DNA of 64,000 nt from Geothrix rubra (GTDB taxonomy: Bacteria > Acidobacteriota > Holophagae > Holophagales > Holophagaceae), in assembly GCF_030268065.1 (NCBI RefSeq), contig NZ_BSDD01000002.1, positions 372,001 through 436,000 of the forward strand. The letters run 5' to 3'. Position numbers and translations under genes: made by a program. The notes beneath the pieces are model-generated. The model worked only from the letters and a program-made list of their open reading frames with translations, ran no database searches and was not told where the DNA came from. This document shows, one piece after another, positions 7,711-19,508 of the stretch (the first letter of the stretch is position 1; each line of letters begins with the position of its first letter).

Positions 7711-9810
7711 ATGGCTTCCAGCTCCCGGCATGACCTCGGGCCCCGTCCGTTGTTCGAGCCCGCCATCGTGCGCCGGGCGGCCCTCGACGCCCTGCGCAAG
7801 CTCAGCCCGCGCCACCAGCTCCGGAATCCCGTCATGTTCACCGTGTGGATCTGCAGCGCCTTCACCACGGGCCTCTGGATCCAGGCGCTCGGGGGCCACG
7901 GCGAGGGCCGCCCGGGCTTCATCCTGGCCATCTCCCTGTGGCTCTGGTTCACCCTCCTGTTCGCGAACTTCGCCGAGGCCATGGCCGAGGGTCGCGGGAA
8001 GGCCCAGGCCGATGCCCTGCGCCGCGCCAAGCGGGACGTCCTGGCCCGCCGGCTGCGGGAAGCCGACCACACCGGCCCCGCCGAGCAGGTGGGCGCCTCG
8101 GAACTGCGGATCGGCGACCTGGTGCGGGTGGAGGCCGGCGAGACCATCCCCGGCGATGGCGAGGTGGTGGAGGGGGTGGCCTCCGTGAACGAGAGCGCCA
8201 TCACGGGGGAGAGCGCGCCCGTGATCCGCGAGAGCGGCGGCGACCGCTCCGCGGTGACGGGGGGGACGCTGGTGCTCTCCGATTGGCTGGTGATCCGCAT
8301 CTCCGCCAACCCGGGGGAGAGCTTCCTGGACCGCATGATCGCCATGGTGGAGGGCGCGAAGCGCCAGAAGACGCCCAACGAGATCGCCCTGGACATCCTG
8401 CTCGCGGGCCTCACGATCATCTTCCTGCTGGCCACGGCCACCCTGCTGCCCTTCTCCATCTTCAGCGCAAAGGCCGCCGGGCAGGGCCATCCCCTGGGGC
8501 TCACGGTGCTGGTCTCCCTCCTGGTGTGCCTCATCCCCACCACCATCGGCGGCCTGCTGAGCGCCATCGGCATCGCGGGCATGGACCGGATGATCCAGGC
8601 CAACGTCATCGCCACCTCGGGCCGGGCCGTGGAAGCCGCGGGCGATGTGGACGTGCTGCTGCTGGACAAGACGGGCACCATCACCCTGGGCAACCGCCAG
8701 GCCGTGGCCTTCCTGCCGGCCGCGGGGGTGGATGTCCAGGAGCTGGCCGACGCGGCCCAGCTCTCCTCCCTGGCCGACGAGACGCCGGAGGGGCGGAGCA
8801 TCGTCGTCCTGGCCAAGGAGCGCCACGGCCTGCGGGAACGCGACGTCCACGCCCTGGATGCCCATTTCGTGCCCTTCTCCGCCCAGACGCGCATGAGCGG
8901 CGTGACCACGGGCTCCCGCGAGATCCGGAAAGGGGCCGCCGACGCAGTCGAGGCCTTCCTCCGGGCCCAGGACGCGCGCTTCCCCGAGGATGTCCGGCGG
9001 ACCGTCGAGCAGGTCGCCACCGGCGGCGGCACGCCCCTCGTGGTGGCCGAGAAGACCGGGGCCGGCAGCCGGGCCCTGGGGGTGATCCACCTCAAGGACA
9101 TCGTCAAGGGTGGCATCAAGGAGCGGTTCGCGGACCTGCGCGGCATGGGGATCAAGACCATCATGATCACCGGCGACAACCCGCTGACGGCCGCGGCCAT
9201 CGCCGCCGAGGCGGGCGTGGACGACTTCCTGGCCCAGGCCACCCCCGAGGCGAAGCTGAAGCTCATCCGCGAGTACCAGGCGGGCGGGCGGCTGGTGGCC
9301 ATGACCGGCGACGGCACCAACGACGCCCCGGCCCTGGCCCAGGCCGACGTGGCCGTGGCCATGAACAGCGGCACCCAGGCCGCCAAGGAGGCCGGGAACA
9401 TGGTGGACCTGGACTCCAACCCCACGAAGCTCATCGAGATCGTGGAGATCGGCAAGCAGATGCTGATGACCCGCGGCTCGCTCACCACCTTCAGCATCGC
9501 CAACGACGTGGCCAAGTACTTCGCCATCCTCCCCGCCGCCTTCGTGGCCACCTATCCGGCCCTGGGCGCCCTCAACGTCATGCGGCTCCACAGCCCGGAG
9601 AGCGCCATCCTCTCGGCGGTGATCTTCAACGCCCTCATCATCGTCTTCCTGATCCCGCTGGCCCTGCGGGGCGTGAAGTACCGACCCCTGGGCGCCGCCC
9701 GGATCCTCCAGCGGAACCTGCTCGTCTACGGCGCGGGAGGGCTGGTGGTGCCCTTCGTGGGCATCAAGGCCATCGACTGGCTCCTCGTCACCCTCCACGC
9801 CGTCGCCTGA
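7711..9810 (+). CDS. kdpB: Potassium-transporting P-type ATPase subunit B
   Basis: KdpB is the ATP-hydrolysing P-type ATPase subunit that powers uptake through KdpA. At 699 residues it has the usual length. The phosphorylated aspartate lies in [10 protein letters not shown] at about residue 319. The actuator-domain motif TGES is present in [10 protein letters not shown], including the serine that in E. coli is phosphorylated to inhibit the pump at high potassium. The [12 protein letters not shown] hinge motif and the KGAADAV nucleotide-binding region are intact. Translation is close-coupled with kdpC, which begins seven bases after its stop. Confidence 0.98.
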   Translation: MASSSRHDLGPRPLFEPAIVRRAALDALRKLSPRHQLRNPVMFTVWICSAFTTGLWIQALGGHGEGRPGFILAISLWLWFTLLFANFAEAMAEGRGKAQADALRRAKRDVLARRLREADHTGPAEQVGASELRIGDLVRVEAGETIPGDGEVVEGVASVNESAITGESAPVIRESGGDRSAVTGGTLVLSDWLVIRISANPGESFLDRMIAMVEGAKRQKTPNEIALDILLAGLTIIFLLATATLLPFSIFSAKAAGQGHPLGLTVLVSLLVCLIPTTIGGLLSAIGIAGMDRMIQANVIATSGRAVEAAGDVDVLLLDKTGTITLGNRQAVAFLPAAGVDVQELADAAQLSSLADETPEGRSIVVLAKERHGLRERDVHALDAHFVPFSAQTRMSGVTTGSREIRKGAADAVEAFLRAQDARFPEDVRRTVEQVATGGGTPLVVAEKTGAGSRALGVIHLKDIVKGGIKERFADLRGMGIKTIMITGDNPLTAAAIAAEAGVDDFLAQATPEAKLKLIREYQAGGRLVAMTGDGTNDAPALAQADVAVAMNSGTQAAKEAGNMVDLDSNPTKLIEIVEIGKQMLMTRGSLTTFSIANDVAKYFAILPAAFVATYPALGALNVMRLHSPESAILSAVIFNALIIVFLIPLALRGVKYRPLGAARILQRNLLVYGAGGLVVPFVGIKAIDWLLVTLHAVA

Positions 9811-9817
9811 GGCTGCC

Positions 9818-10390
9818 ATGAACCTCCAGCTCCGCCCTGCGCTCGTCTGCCTCGCCGCCTGCTCGGTCCTCACCGGACTGGCCTACCCGCTTGCGCTCAC
9901 CGGCCTGGCCAGGATCCTCTTCCCCAGCCAGGCCGGAGGCAGCCTCCTCCGGCAGGACGGGCGGGTGATCGGGTCGGCCCTCATCGGCCAGGCCTTCACG
10001 GCTCCGGACTACTTCTGGGGCCGACCCTCGGCGACGGCGCCCGGGCCGTACAATGGCGCCGCCAGCGGCGCCTCCAACCTGGCCCCCAGCAGTCCGGAGC
10101 TCCGGAGGGCCGTCGAGGCGCGCGTCGCGGCCCTCCGAGCCGCGGATCCCGAGGCCACCGGACCCGTGCCCGTGGACCTCGTCACCGCCTCCGCCAGCGG
10201 CCTGGATCCCGACATCAGCCCGGCGGCGGCGGCCTTCCAGGTCCGCCGGGTGGCCCGGGCGCGGGGACTGGACGAGGCCCGGGTCCGGGCCCTCGTGGCC
10301 CGGCACACCGTGGGCCCCCAGTTCGGCCTCCTAGGCGAACCCCGGGTGAACGTGCTGGCCCTGAACCGCGACCTGGACACGCTGCGCTAA
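9818..10390 (+). CDS. kdpC: Potassium-transporting ATPase subunit C
   Basis: KdpC is a single-pass membrane subunit whose periplasmic domain assists assembly and ATP use by KdpB. The 190-residue product has one N-terminal helix (about residues 9-33) followed by conserved blocks [20 protein letters not shown] and the near-C-terminal [28 protein letters not shown], a family hallmark, is also present. It lies between kdpB and kdpD with short gaps, so it is part of the same transcript. Confidence 0.97.
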   Translation: MNLQLRPALVCLAACSVLTGLAYPLALTGLARILFPSQAGGSLLRQDGRVIGSALIGQAFTAPDYFWGRPSATAPGPYNGAASGASNLAPSSPELRRAVEARVAALRAADPEATGPVPVDLVTASASGLDPDISPAAAAFQVRRVARARGLDEARVRALVARHTVGPQFGLLGEPRVNVLALNRDLDTLR

Positions 10391-10399
10391 CGTACCTCC

Positions 10400-13086
10400 A
10401 TGGATCCCCACCGGCCCGATCCCGACGAGCTGCTCCGGCAGGTGCAGGAGGAGGAGGCCCGGACCCGGCGCGCCAAGCTCAAGATCTTCTTCGGGGCGGC
10501 ACCCGGCGTGGGGAAGACCTACGCCATGCTGGCCGAGGCCCAGGAGCGCCGCCGCGAGGGGCTGGACGTGGTGGTCGGGGTGGTGGAGACCCATGGCCGG
10601 GAGGAGACGGCGGCCCTGCTCGAGGGCCTCGAGGTGCTGCCCCGCCGGGAGCTGCCCTACAGCGGCCTGTTCCTGCCGGAGTTCGACCTGGATGCCGCCT
10701 TGAGACGGCACCCCGCGCTCATCCTCATGGACGAGCTGGCCCACACCAACGTGAAGGGTTCCCGCCACGACAAGCGGTGGCAGGACGTGATGGAGCTGCT
10801 GGACGCCGGCATCGACGTCCACACGACCCTCAACGTCCAGCACATGGAGAGCCTGCGGGACGTGGTGGCCCAGATCACCGGCGTGGTGGTCCGGGAGAAT
10901 GTGCCGGACACGATCCTGGAGCGGGCCGACGAGGTGGAGCTGGTGGACCTCCCGCCGGACGACCTGCTGGTGCGCCTCAAGGAAGGGAAGGTCTACCTCC
11001 CGGACCAGGCCCGGCACGCCAAGGACCGGTTCTTCCGCAAGGGCAACCTGCTGGCGCTGCGCGAGCTGGCCCTGCGGCATACCGCGGAGAGCGTGGACGC
11101 CCAGATGCGGCGCTACATGGCGTCCGAGGGCATCCGGAAGACCTGGGCCGCCGGGGACCGCCTGCTGGTGTGCATCGGGCCCGACGAGCTGTCGGGCCGG
11201 CTCATCCGCGGGACCCGGCGGCTGGCCGGTGCCCTGGGGGCCCGCTGGACCGCCCTCTACGTGGAGACCCCGCGCCACTTCCGGTATTCCGAGGCGGACC
11301 GGGCCCGGCTGGAGGAGCACCTCCGGCTGGCCGAGAAGCTCGGCGGCGAGACGGCGGTCATCGAGGGCGGGGGCGCCGCCGCGGAGGACATCCTCGCCTA
11401 TGCCCGGAGCCGGAACATCACCAAGATCGTCCTCGGGAAGCCCTCCCGCCCCCGCTGGATGGACCTGCTCCTGGGCTCGCCGGTGGACGATCTGGTCCGC
11501 GCCAGCGGGGACATCGACGTCTATGTCATCACCGGCGAGGCCGGGCAGGCGTCCGTCCCGCCCAGCCTCGCCCGCCGGCTCACGAGCCCCCTGCGGAACT
11601 ACCTCCTGAGCGCCCTGGTGGTGGGGCTGGCGAGCGGCGCCGCGGGCCTGATCTTCCACCGCACGGAACTGGCGGACATCGTCATGGTGTACCTCCTGGG
11701 CATCGTGCTGGTGGCCACGCGGTTCGGACGCGGGCCCTCGCTGCTGGCCTCCCTCCTCAGCGTCGCGGCCTTCGACTTCCTCTTCGTCCCGCCCTACCTC
11801 ACCTTCGCCGTGGGGGACTTCCGTCACATCGGCACCTTCGGCGTGATGCTCCTGGTGGGCGTGGTCATCGGCAACCTCACGGAGCGCATCCGCGCCCAGG
11901 CCCGGCTGGCCCGGAGCCGCGAGCAGCGGACCCGCGCCCTCTACCAGCTGGGCCAGGCCCTCGCCCAGGGCGGGGGGTCCACGGCCATGGTGGGATCCGC
12001 CATCCAGAACGTCGCCACCCAGTTCCAGAGCCACGCGGTGGTGCTCCTCCCCGACGCCGCCGGCCGGCTGCAGGCGCCCGACCATCAGCTGGCCTTCCCC
12101 CTCAACGACCAGGAGCGCGGTGTGGCCCAGTGGGTCTTCGACCACGGGGAACCGGCGGGCCTGGGGACGGTGACCCTGCCCGGCGCCCGCGCCGCCTACC
12201 TCCCCCTCAAGGGCGCGGCGGGGGTGATCGGCGTCATGGGCGTGCTGCCCGACAGCGCCCCCCAGTGGGAGGAACCGGACCAGCGGCAGCTGCTGGACGC
12301 CTTCGCCAACCAGACGGCCCTCGCCCTGGAGCGCGCCCTCCTGGCCGAACAGGGGGCCGCCGACCGCCGCCGCGCCGACGAGGAACGGCTCCGCAACGCC
12401 CTCCTCAGCTCCGTCTCCCATGACCTGCGCACGCCCCTGGGCGTCATCACCGGCGCGGTGAGCATGGCCCTCGACACCCCGGGACTTTCCGAGGCAGGCC
12501 GGCGGGAGCTGCTCCAGTCCGCCCAGGAGGAATCCCAGCGCCTCCACCGTCTCGTCTGCAACCTCCTCGACATCACCCGTCTGGAGGCCGGATCCCTGGA
12601 GCTGCGGAAGGACTGGATCCCCCTCGAGGAGATCATCGGCTCCGCGCTCACCCGCCAGGAGCTGGCCGCCGAAGCCCCCCGGGTGCGGGTCCTCCTCCCG
12701 GAGGATCTGCCGGTGGCGCCCCTGGACGGGGTGCTGATGGAGCAGGTGCTCCTCAACCTCCTGGACAACGCCCTGAAGTACTCTCCCCCCGGATCGCCCG
12801 TGGACATCAAGGCCTGGGCGAGCGGGAAATCGCTCACCCTCTCCGTGACGGACCACGGGCCGGGGATTGCCGAGGGCGAGGAGGAGCGGATCTTCGAGAA
12901 GCTGGCCCGCGGGAAGGGGGCGGAGGGCCGCCCCGGCGCGGGCCTGGGGCTCGCCATCTGCCGCGGGATCGTGACGGCCCACGGAGGGCGGATCCAGGCC
13001 ACCAACCATCCCCACGGCGGCGCCCAGTTCCTCGTGACCCTGCCCCTGGGCGATCCCCCCCCCGTCCTGCCCCCGGAGGCCGTCCC

Positions 13087-13090
<4 letters not shown>
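10400..13090 (+). CDS. kdpD: Osmosensitive potassium-channel histidine kinase KdpD
   Basis: KdpD senses low potassium or osmotic stress and phosphorylates KdpE. The 896-residue chain has the full domain order: N-terminal KdpD domain with a Walker A motif (GAAPGVGKT, residues 32-40), a universal-stress-like domain to about 370, four membrane helices near 400-500, a GAF-like region, the dimerisation domain with the phospho-accepting histidine at about residue 674 (SSVSHDLRTPLG), and an HATPase domain with NLLDNALKYS and GAGLGLAI. It follows kdpC by nine bases and its stop overlaps the kdpE start as ATGA, so the two are translationally coupled. Confidence 0.97.
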
Positions 13091-13788
<698 letters not shown>

Positions 13789-13843
13789 CCCCTGCCCCGT
13801 GGCCCCGACCGCGGCGATGATGGAACCTTCCACTGGGGTGCCT

Positions 13844-15880
13844 ATGCCTTCCAGCCTCCACCGATCCGTCTGCCCCTACGACTGTCCGGACGCCTGCGGC
13901 CTGGTGGTGCGCGTGGAGGATGGGCGGGCCGTGGAGGTGACGGGGGATCCCGAGCACCCGTTCACCCGGGGAAGCCTCTGTCCCAAGATGAACCGCTACC
14001 AGGACACGGTGCACCACCCGGAGCGGCTGACGACGCCCCTGCTCCGCACCGGGCGGAAGGGCGACGGCGCCTTCGCGCCCATCGGCTGGGACGAGGCCCT
14101 CGACCGCATCGCGGCGCGCTGGCGGGGGATCGTGGCCACCCACGGCGCCGAGGCCATCCTGCCCTACTCGTACGCAGGCACCATGGGCCTCGTCCAGCGC
14201 AACGCGGGCCATGCCTTCTTCCACCGCCTGGGGGCCTCGAAGCTGGACCGCACCATCTGCTCGCCCGCCAAATCGGCCGGCTGGGCCCTGGTGATGGGCG
14301 CCACGCCGGCACCGCACCCGGACGCCTGCGCCGCCAGCGACCTCATCCTGCTCTGGGGCATCAACGCCGCCGCTACGACCGTCCACAGCCTCCACGCCGT
14401 GCGGGAGGCCAAGCGGAACGGCGCCCAGGTGTGGCTCATCGACACCTACGACCACGCCACCGCGCCCCTCTGCGACCGCGTGGTGCATGTGCGCCCGGGC
14501 ACGGACGGGGCCCTGGCCCTGGGGATCCTCCACCTGCTGGACCGCCTGGACCTCTGCGACGAGGCCTTCCTCGCCGCCCACGTCCAGGGCGCGGCGGAGC
14601 TGCGCGAGCGCATCCTGCCGGACTACCCGCCGGAGCGTGTCGAGGCGATCACGGGCGTGCCCGCGGCCACCCTCCGCGAGCTGGCGGAGGCCTACGGACG
14701 GGCCCGGGACCCCCACCTCCGTCCTGGCAACGGCCTTTCCCGCTACGGCAACGGGGCCATGGCCCTCCGCACCCTCGCCTGCCTGCCGGCCTTCGTGGGG
14801 GCCTACGCCAAGCCCGGCGGGGGGGCCTTCGCCTCCACCAACACCGGCGGCGCCTTTCCCATGCATCTCCTGGAGCGGGAGGACCTGCTGCCCGGGCCCG
14901 TCCGCACGATCAACATGAACCAGCTGGGCCGGGCCCTCAACGAGCTGCAGGATCCGCCGGTGGCCTCGCTCTACGTCTACCATGCCAACCCCGCCGTCGT
15001 GACGCCGGACCAGAACGCGGTGCTGCGCGGCCTGGCGCGAGAGGACCTGTTCACCGTGGTCCACGAGCGGTTCCTGACGGACACCGCCCTGTTCGCCGAC
15101 CTGGTGCTTCCCGCCACCTCGTCCCTTGAGCACGCCGACCTCTACCGCGCCTTCGGCTCCTACTGCATCCAGCGGGCCCGGCCCGTGGTGGTGCCCGTGG
15201 GCCAGAGCCGCTCGAACCTCGAGGTGTTCCAGGGCCTGGCCCGGTTGATGGGATTCACCGAGGAGGTGTTCTCGCAGTCCGCGGACGAGCTCATCGACGC
15301 CCTGCTGGCGGCGCCCCACCCGTGGCGGGAGGGCGTGGACACCGCCCGGCTGGACCAGGGCCTCGCCGTGGAGCTGGATCCCGGAACGGCCCCCGGATTG
15401 CGGTTCCTCACCCCCAGCGGGAAGGTGGAAGTCCTCAATCCCCGCGATCCCGAACCCCTGCCCCGCCACCTGCCGGCCCACAGCGCGGACGACCCGCACC
15501 CCCTCCAGCTCGTCACGGCCCCGGCGGTCCAGGGGCTCAACTCCACCTTCCACGAGCGGGAGGACCTGCGGCGGCGCATGGGGGCCATGACCCTCCTCCT
15601 GAACCCCGCCGAGGCCGGGGCCCGCGGGCTGGCGGACGGGGCCCCGGTGACGGCCTTCAACGGCCTCGGCGAGGTGGCCTTCACCCTGCGGACGACCGCC
15701 AAGGTGCCGCGCGGTCTCGCCGTGGCCGAGGGCGTGTGGTGGCGGCGCTTCGCCCCGGGCGACCGCACCGTGAACGCCCTCACCTCCCAGCGGCTCACGG
15801 ACCGCGGCGGGGGCAGCACCTTCTACGACAACCGGGTGGACGTGCGGGCGGGCTGGCCGGTCCCGGCCGTCAGGCCATGA
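13844..15880 (+). CDS. Molybdopterin-dependent oxidoreductase with an N-terminal 4Fe-4S site
   Basis: A DMSO-reductase-superfamily enzyme of about 678 residues. The N terminus carries cysteines at about residues 10, 14, 18 and 46 (CPYDCPDAC then SLCPK), which bind a 4Fe-4S cluster. The central part has typical bis-MGD blocks (DRTICSPAKSAGW, LLWGINAAAT, GNGLSRYGNG), and the C-terminal dinucleotide-binding domain follows from about residue 550. There is no twin-arginine signal, so it is predicted to be cytoplasmic. No electron-transfer partner gene is adjacent, so the substrate cannot be given. I prefer the ATG at 13844; an in-frame ATG at 13820 is possible. It overlaps the convergent phospholipase gene by 11 bases. 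The modABC transporter about 15 kb away could supply molybdate. Confidence 0.9.
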   Translation: MPSSLHRSVCPYDCPDACGLVVRVEDGRAVEVTGDPEHPFTRGSLCPKMNRYQDTVHHPERLTTPLLRTGRKGDGAFAPIGWDEALDRIAARWRGIVATHGAEAILPYSYAGTMGLVQRNAGHAFFHRLGASKLDRTICSPAKSAGWALVMGATPAPHPDACAASDLILLWGINAAATTVHSLHAVREAKRNGAQVWLIDTYDHATAPLCDRVVHVRPGTDGALALGILHLLDRLDLCDEAFLAAHVQGAAELRERILPDYPPERVEAITGVPAATLRELAEAYGRARDPHLRPGNGLSRYGNGAMALRTLACLPAFVGAYAKPGGGAFASTNTGGAFPMHLLEREDLLPGPVRTINMNQLGRALNELQDPPVASLYVYHANPAVVTPDQNAVLRGLAREDLFTVVHERFLTDTALFADLVLPATSSLEHADLYRAFGSYCIQRARPVVVPVGQSRSNLEVFQGLARLMGFTEEVFSQSADELIDALLAAPHPWREGVDTARLDQGLAVELDPGTAPGLRFLTPSGKVEVLNPRDPEPLPRHLPAHSADDPHPLQLVTAPAVQGLNSTFHEREDLRRRMGAMTLLLNPAEAGARGLADGAPVTAFNGLGEVAFTLRTTAKVPRGLAVAEGVWWRRFAPGDRTVNALTSQRLTDRGGGSTFYDNRVDVRAGWPVPAVRP

Positions 15881-17054
15881 CCACACCCTCCTTCGCCTCC
15901 CCCTGGGCCACGTAGGCCCCGAGATTGCCGGGCGCGTAGACCTCGGGGGCCACGCCCGGATCCGGCGCCACCGGGCCGCCCGCCATCCGATCCAGGACGG
16001 AGCGATGGAGCCGCAGCCCGGCCGGGAGGGCCCGCGCGCCGGTGGGCAGGTGGGTCCAGGGGAAGTGGGCCCAGGGACGATGGGCGATGCCCGTGGCCGA
16101 GGGGGCGGGGGGCCAGGCCGGGAGGGCGGCGAAACGGAGGCCCTGTTCGGCCAGCCGGTCCTGCATCCAGGCCAGAGCCCCATCCGACAGGCCGCTCTCG
16201 GACCCGGCGGGATAGCCTCCGCCCACGTCGGCGTGGGCTCCGGGGAAGAGGGCCTGGACGATCCGGGGATCGGGATCCCACAGGGTCGGATCGAAGTCCT
16301 GCCGGATCTCGTCCACGGACACGGCGTGCAGGCCGCAGGCCACCCTGGGGCTCAGCTTCGTGTCCGCGAACCGGAAGAGGTCCAGGCGCTCGTGGTCCGC
16401 GGCGAAGGCCGGGATGCCCATGGCGCCCACCGTGTCCCACACGGCCACCGCCCGGAGGGGGACCCGGATCAGCTGGTCCGTGCCCGGCGGCCGGCTGAGG
16501 AAGCCCGGCAGGTCGGCCACGAAGGATTGCAGCCGGCCCATGAAGGTGTCGTGCAGCGACTGCTGGTGCCGGTACCACACGGCCGACCCCCAGCGGTAGG
16601 CGGCCTCCTTGTCCGCGAGGTCGAGCCTGGAGGCGTCCATCAGGCCCTGCTTCGCCACCAGCCCGGCGAGGGCCCGGGCCGTGTAGGCCCCGCGGCTGAA
16701 TCCCACCAGGTAGATCGCATCCCCGGCTTCGTAGTTCCGGGAGAGGAAGGTGTACCCGCGGACCACCCGGGCGATGAGCCCCGCCCCGAACGCCCCCCCG
16801 AGGAACTTCACCAGCGGATTCTCCGAGTCCCCCACGCCGTGGAGGTACTTCGCCAGCTGGACGGGCCTGTCCGCGGCATCCGCGGCCCGGCGCTCCTGCT
16901 CGTCGGCGAGGCGCAGGGACGCCGGGGAGTCGAGGCCCTCCAGGTTGGCGAAGAGCTTGAAGACGTTGGTGGGGCTGCCGGTACGGAGGCCCTCGCCGGC
17001 CTCGCCGGGACCATTCCAGGTCCCGTCGGCGCAGAAGACGAGGTTCTTGGCCAT
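15870..17054 (-). CDS. DUF2235 phospholipase, Tle1-like alpha/beta hydrolase
   Basis: The 394-residue product matches the DUF2235 family, the catalytic fold of type VI secretion lipase effectors of the Tle1 class. It begins with KNLVFCADGTWN, a family hallmark. The nucleophile is in GFSRGA (serine at about 120), the acid is probably aspartate 207 (AVWDTVG) and the histidine is in PGAHADVGGGY at about 274. It has no signal peptide. No immunity gene, VgrG, PAAR or other type VI gene is next to it, so a housekeeping or non-secreted role is equally possible. It is convergent with the molybdoenzyme, overlapping by 11 bases, and divergent from gmk. Confidence 0.85.
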   Translation of the reverse strand: MAKNLVFCADGTWNGPGEAGEGLRTGSPTNVFKLFANLEGLDSPASLRLADEQERRAADAADRPVQLAKYLHGVGDSENPLVKFLGGAFGAGLIARVVRGYTFLSRNYEAGDAIYLVGFSRGAYTARALAGLVAKQGLMDASRLDLADKEAAYRWGSAVWYRHQQSLHDTFMGRLQSFVADLPGFLSRPPGTDQLIRVPLRAVAVWDTVGAMGIPAFAADHERLDLFRFADTKLSPRVACGLHAVSVDEIRQDFDPTLWDPDPRIVQALFPGAHADVGGGYPAGSESGLSDGALAWMQDRLAEQGLRFAALPAWPPAPSATGIAHRPWAHFPWTHLPTGARALPAGLRLHRSVLDRMAGGPVAPDPGVAPEVYAPGNLGAYVAQGEAKEGVVMA

Positions 17055-17205
17055 GGACCCTCCTGCGGGGACGGTGGGCGCCAGATGGAAGTCGGAACAG
17101 GGGAGTTGGACGGGACACGATACGGCAGGAACGGGGCCCCCGCAACGGGCCGGCCCCGGGGGAGGCGGACGCCCGTTCCGCTAGAGTGGAGGCTGGAGGA
17201 TCCCC

Positions 17206-17820
17206 TTGCTCGACCATCCCGGCAACGTCTTCGTCGTCTCCGCGCCGTCCGGGGCGGGCAAGTCCACCCTCGTGCAGCGCCTGGTGGCCTCGGTGGCCGA
17301 CCTCCGCTTCTCCATCTCCTTCACCACCCGGAAGCCCCGGCCCGGGGAGGTGGACGGCCGCGACTACTTCTTCGTGGACGAGGCCCGCTTCGACGCCATG
17401 GTCCGCGAGGGCGGCTTCGTGGAGTGGGTGGAGGTCTACGGCCACCGCTACGGCACGGGCCGGGCCTGGTTGGAGGGCCAACTCGCCAGCGGGGTGGACA
17501 TCCTGCTGGACATCGAGACCACGGGCGCCCTCAACCTCCGCCGGGCCATCCCCGACGCCCAGATGATCTTCATTCTCCCCCCCTCCGCCGCGGCCCTGGA
17601 GCAGCGGCTGCGCGGCCGGGGCAAGGACTCGGACGAGCAGGTGGCCATCCGGTTGAAGCATGCCCGGCACGAGCTGGAGCTGTACCACGCGTATGACTAC
17701 CTCGTGGTCAACGACGACCTCGAGACCGCCTACCGGGCCTTCGAGAGCATCATCCACGCCACCCGCGCCCGGAAGGAGCGGATGGCCCAGGTGGCCCAGC
17801 GGATCCTCCAGGGGTTCTAG
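17206..17820 (+). CDS. gmk: Guanylate kinase
   Basis: The enzyme phosphorylates GMP to GDP. The 204-residue length fits. The P-loop is APSGAGKST at about residues 13-21, followed by SFTTRKPRPGEVDGRDYFFV, the GMP-binding block. The start is a TTG at 17206, chosen because GGAGGA lies five bases upstream and the protein begins immediately before the first beta strand. It heads a plus-strand run with the protease, acyl-CoA dehydrogenase and S9 peptidase genes, though the 82-base gap after it could contain a separate promoter. Confidence 0.96.
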   Translation: MLDHPGNVFVVSAPSGAGKSTLVQRLVASVADLRFSISFTTRKPRPGEVDGRDYFFVDEARFDAMVREGGFVEWVEVYGHRYGTGRAWLEGQLASGVDILLDIETTGALNLRRAIPDAQMIFILPPSAAALEQRLRGRGKDSDEQVAIRLKHARHELELYHAYDYLVVNDDLETAYRAFESIIHATRARKERMAQVAQRILQGF

Positions 17821-17902
17821 GGCCCTCGGCAATTTCCCAGGCGTCGCCGCCACTCCGGTCCGGTCGTATGCTGGGGGGAGGCGTTCGCCCCGGGGGAGCC
17901 GC

Positions 17903-19492
17903 ATGGCCCGCTTCGTCAAACGGAACTGGATGTGGCTGATGGTGGCGGCCACGGTGGCCCTCACCGGGCCCCTACTGGCCCGCAACGGCGCCGAGGGCGC
18001 CAAGCAGAAGAGCCTGGACACCCTCACCGAGGTCATGGGCGTGGTGGAGAAGGAGAGCCCGGAGGCGCCCACCGCCAAGCAGCTCACCCACGCCACCATC
18101 CAGGGCATGCTGCACACCCTGGATCCCCACTCCAACTACATGGACGAGAGCGAGTTCCGGCGCCTGCGGGAGGACCAGAAGGGCTCCTTCTTCGGCATCG
18201 GCGCCGTCATCCAGCAGCACGAGCAGGGCATCGCGATCATCAGCCCCATGAAGGGCGGTCCCGCGGAGCGCCTGGGCGTTCGCGCCGGCGACATCATCAA
18301 GGAGATCGACGGCACCAGCACCGAGGGCATGAGCTCCAACCAGGCGCTCCAGAAGCTCCGGGGCGAGAAGGGCACCATCGTGGAGCTCGCGGTCCAGCGC
18401 TCCGGGGTCCCCAACCTGCTCCGCTTCTCCATCCCCCGGGCCGAGGTCCCCACCAACAGCGTGGACTTCGCCTTCATGCTCACCCCCACCACGGGCCTCA
18501 TCAACATCAAGGACTTCGGCGAGACCACCTCCGACGAGTTCGAGCGGGCCGTGGCCATGCTCAAGAAGCAGGGGATGAAGCAGCTGGTGCTCGACCTCCG
18601 GTACAACGGCGGGGGCGTGCTGGATTCGGCCATCGGCATCTGCCGCCAGCTCCTCGGCCCCGATCAGCTCATCGTGACCCAGAAGGGCCGCGACGGCCGC
18701 GAGGAGAGCCAGACCCGGACCACCCGGGGCGCGTCCTTCGACCCCTTCCCCCTCGTGGTGCTGATCAACCGGGGCTCCGCCAGCGCCAGCGAGATCGTCA
18801 CCGGTGCCATCCAGGACCACGACCGGGGCCTGGTGGTGGGGCAGACCAGCTGGGGCAAGGGGCTCGTGCAGAGCGTGCTGCCCATCAACCGGTCCCGCGG
18901 CCTGGCGCTCACCACGGCCCGCTACTACACGCCCTCCGGCCGCTGCATCCAGCGGGACTACTCCCACGGCCTGGATGACTACTACAACCCGGATGACGAC
19001 AAGGACACCAAGCCCCAGGGCCCCGCCTACAAGACCGACCTCGGCCGCGTGGTGTACGGGGGCGGTGGCATCACCCCCGACATCGTCCTGGCGCCTCCCC
19101 GCCTCACGGAGTACGTGCTGATCCTGCGCAACCGCTACTCCGCCTTCTTCCGCTACGCGGTGCAGGAGAAGGACCGCTTCGGCATCCGTCCCGGCGAGCA
19201 CGCGGACGACGTGGTGCTGGACCGCTTCAAGACCTGGCTCCTCGAGCAGAAGCTGCCCTACACGGACAAGGACTGGGAGGCCAACAGGGCGGCCGTGAAG
19301 GAGCAGCTCTCCATCGAGATGCAGAACGTGGGCTTCGGCACCGAGGCGGGGTTCAAGATCCTGTGCGAGACCGACCCGGTCGTCCAGAAGGCCCTCGAGG
19401 TGATGCCCCAGGCCGAGGACCTCCTCCAGAAGAAACTGCAGGCACCGGCCCCCCGGGCGCAGGCCGCCATGAATGTCGAAACCTTCCGCTGA
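17903..19492 (+). CDS. C-terminal processing peptidase (S41, CtpA-like) with PDZ domain
   Basis: A periplasmic S41 serine protease of 529 residues. Residues 8-27 form one membrane helix or uncleaved signal. A PDZ domain covers about 100-180 ([10 protein letters not shown] to VELAVQRSG). The Ser/Lys pair of this family is visible: serine at about 294 in GSASASEI, lysine at about 319 in SWGKGLVQ, and glutamine at about 323; the spacing is the same as in characterised CtpB proteins. The C-terminal ~150 residues are an extra domain ending in an alanine/proline-rich tail. The start is the ATG at 17903; the frame is open upstream but only across the gmk end. Confidence 0.94.
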   Translation: MARFVKRNWMWLMVAATVALTGPLLARNGAEGAKQKSLDTLTEVMGVVEKESPEAPTAKQLTHATIQGMLHTLDPHSNYMDESEFRRLREDQKGSFFGIGAVIQQHEQGIAIISPMKGGPAERLGVRAGDIIKEIDGTSTEGMSSNQALQKLRGEKGTIVELAVQRSGVPNLLRFSIPRAEVPTNSVDFAFMLTPTTGLINIKDFGETTSDEFERAVAMLKKQGMKQLVLDLRYNGGGVLDSAIGICRQLLGPDQLIVTQKGRDGREESQTRTTRGASFDPFPLVVLINRGSASASEIVTGAIQDHDRGLVVGQTSWGKGLVQSVLPINRSRGLALTTARYYTPSGRCIQRDYSHGLDDYYNPDDDKDTKPQGPAYKTDLGRVVYGGGGITPDIVLAPPRLTEYVLILRNRYSAFFRYAVQEKDRFGIRPGEHADDVVLDRFKTWLLEQKLPYTDKDWEANRAAVKEQLSIEMQNVGFGTEAGFKILCETDPVVQKALEVMPQAEDLLQKKLQAPAPRAQAAMNVETFR

Positions 19493-19508
19493 ACCCGTCG
19501 AGGTACCC

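Noticed and set aside
6364-9873. A 1169-codon open frame on the minus strand
   Set aside because: It is the shadow of kdpA and kdpB in high-GC sequence. The translation is a low-complexity mix of glycine, histidine, glutamate and arginine, while the plus-strand products match well-known families.
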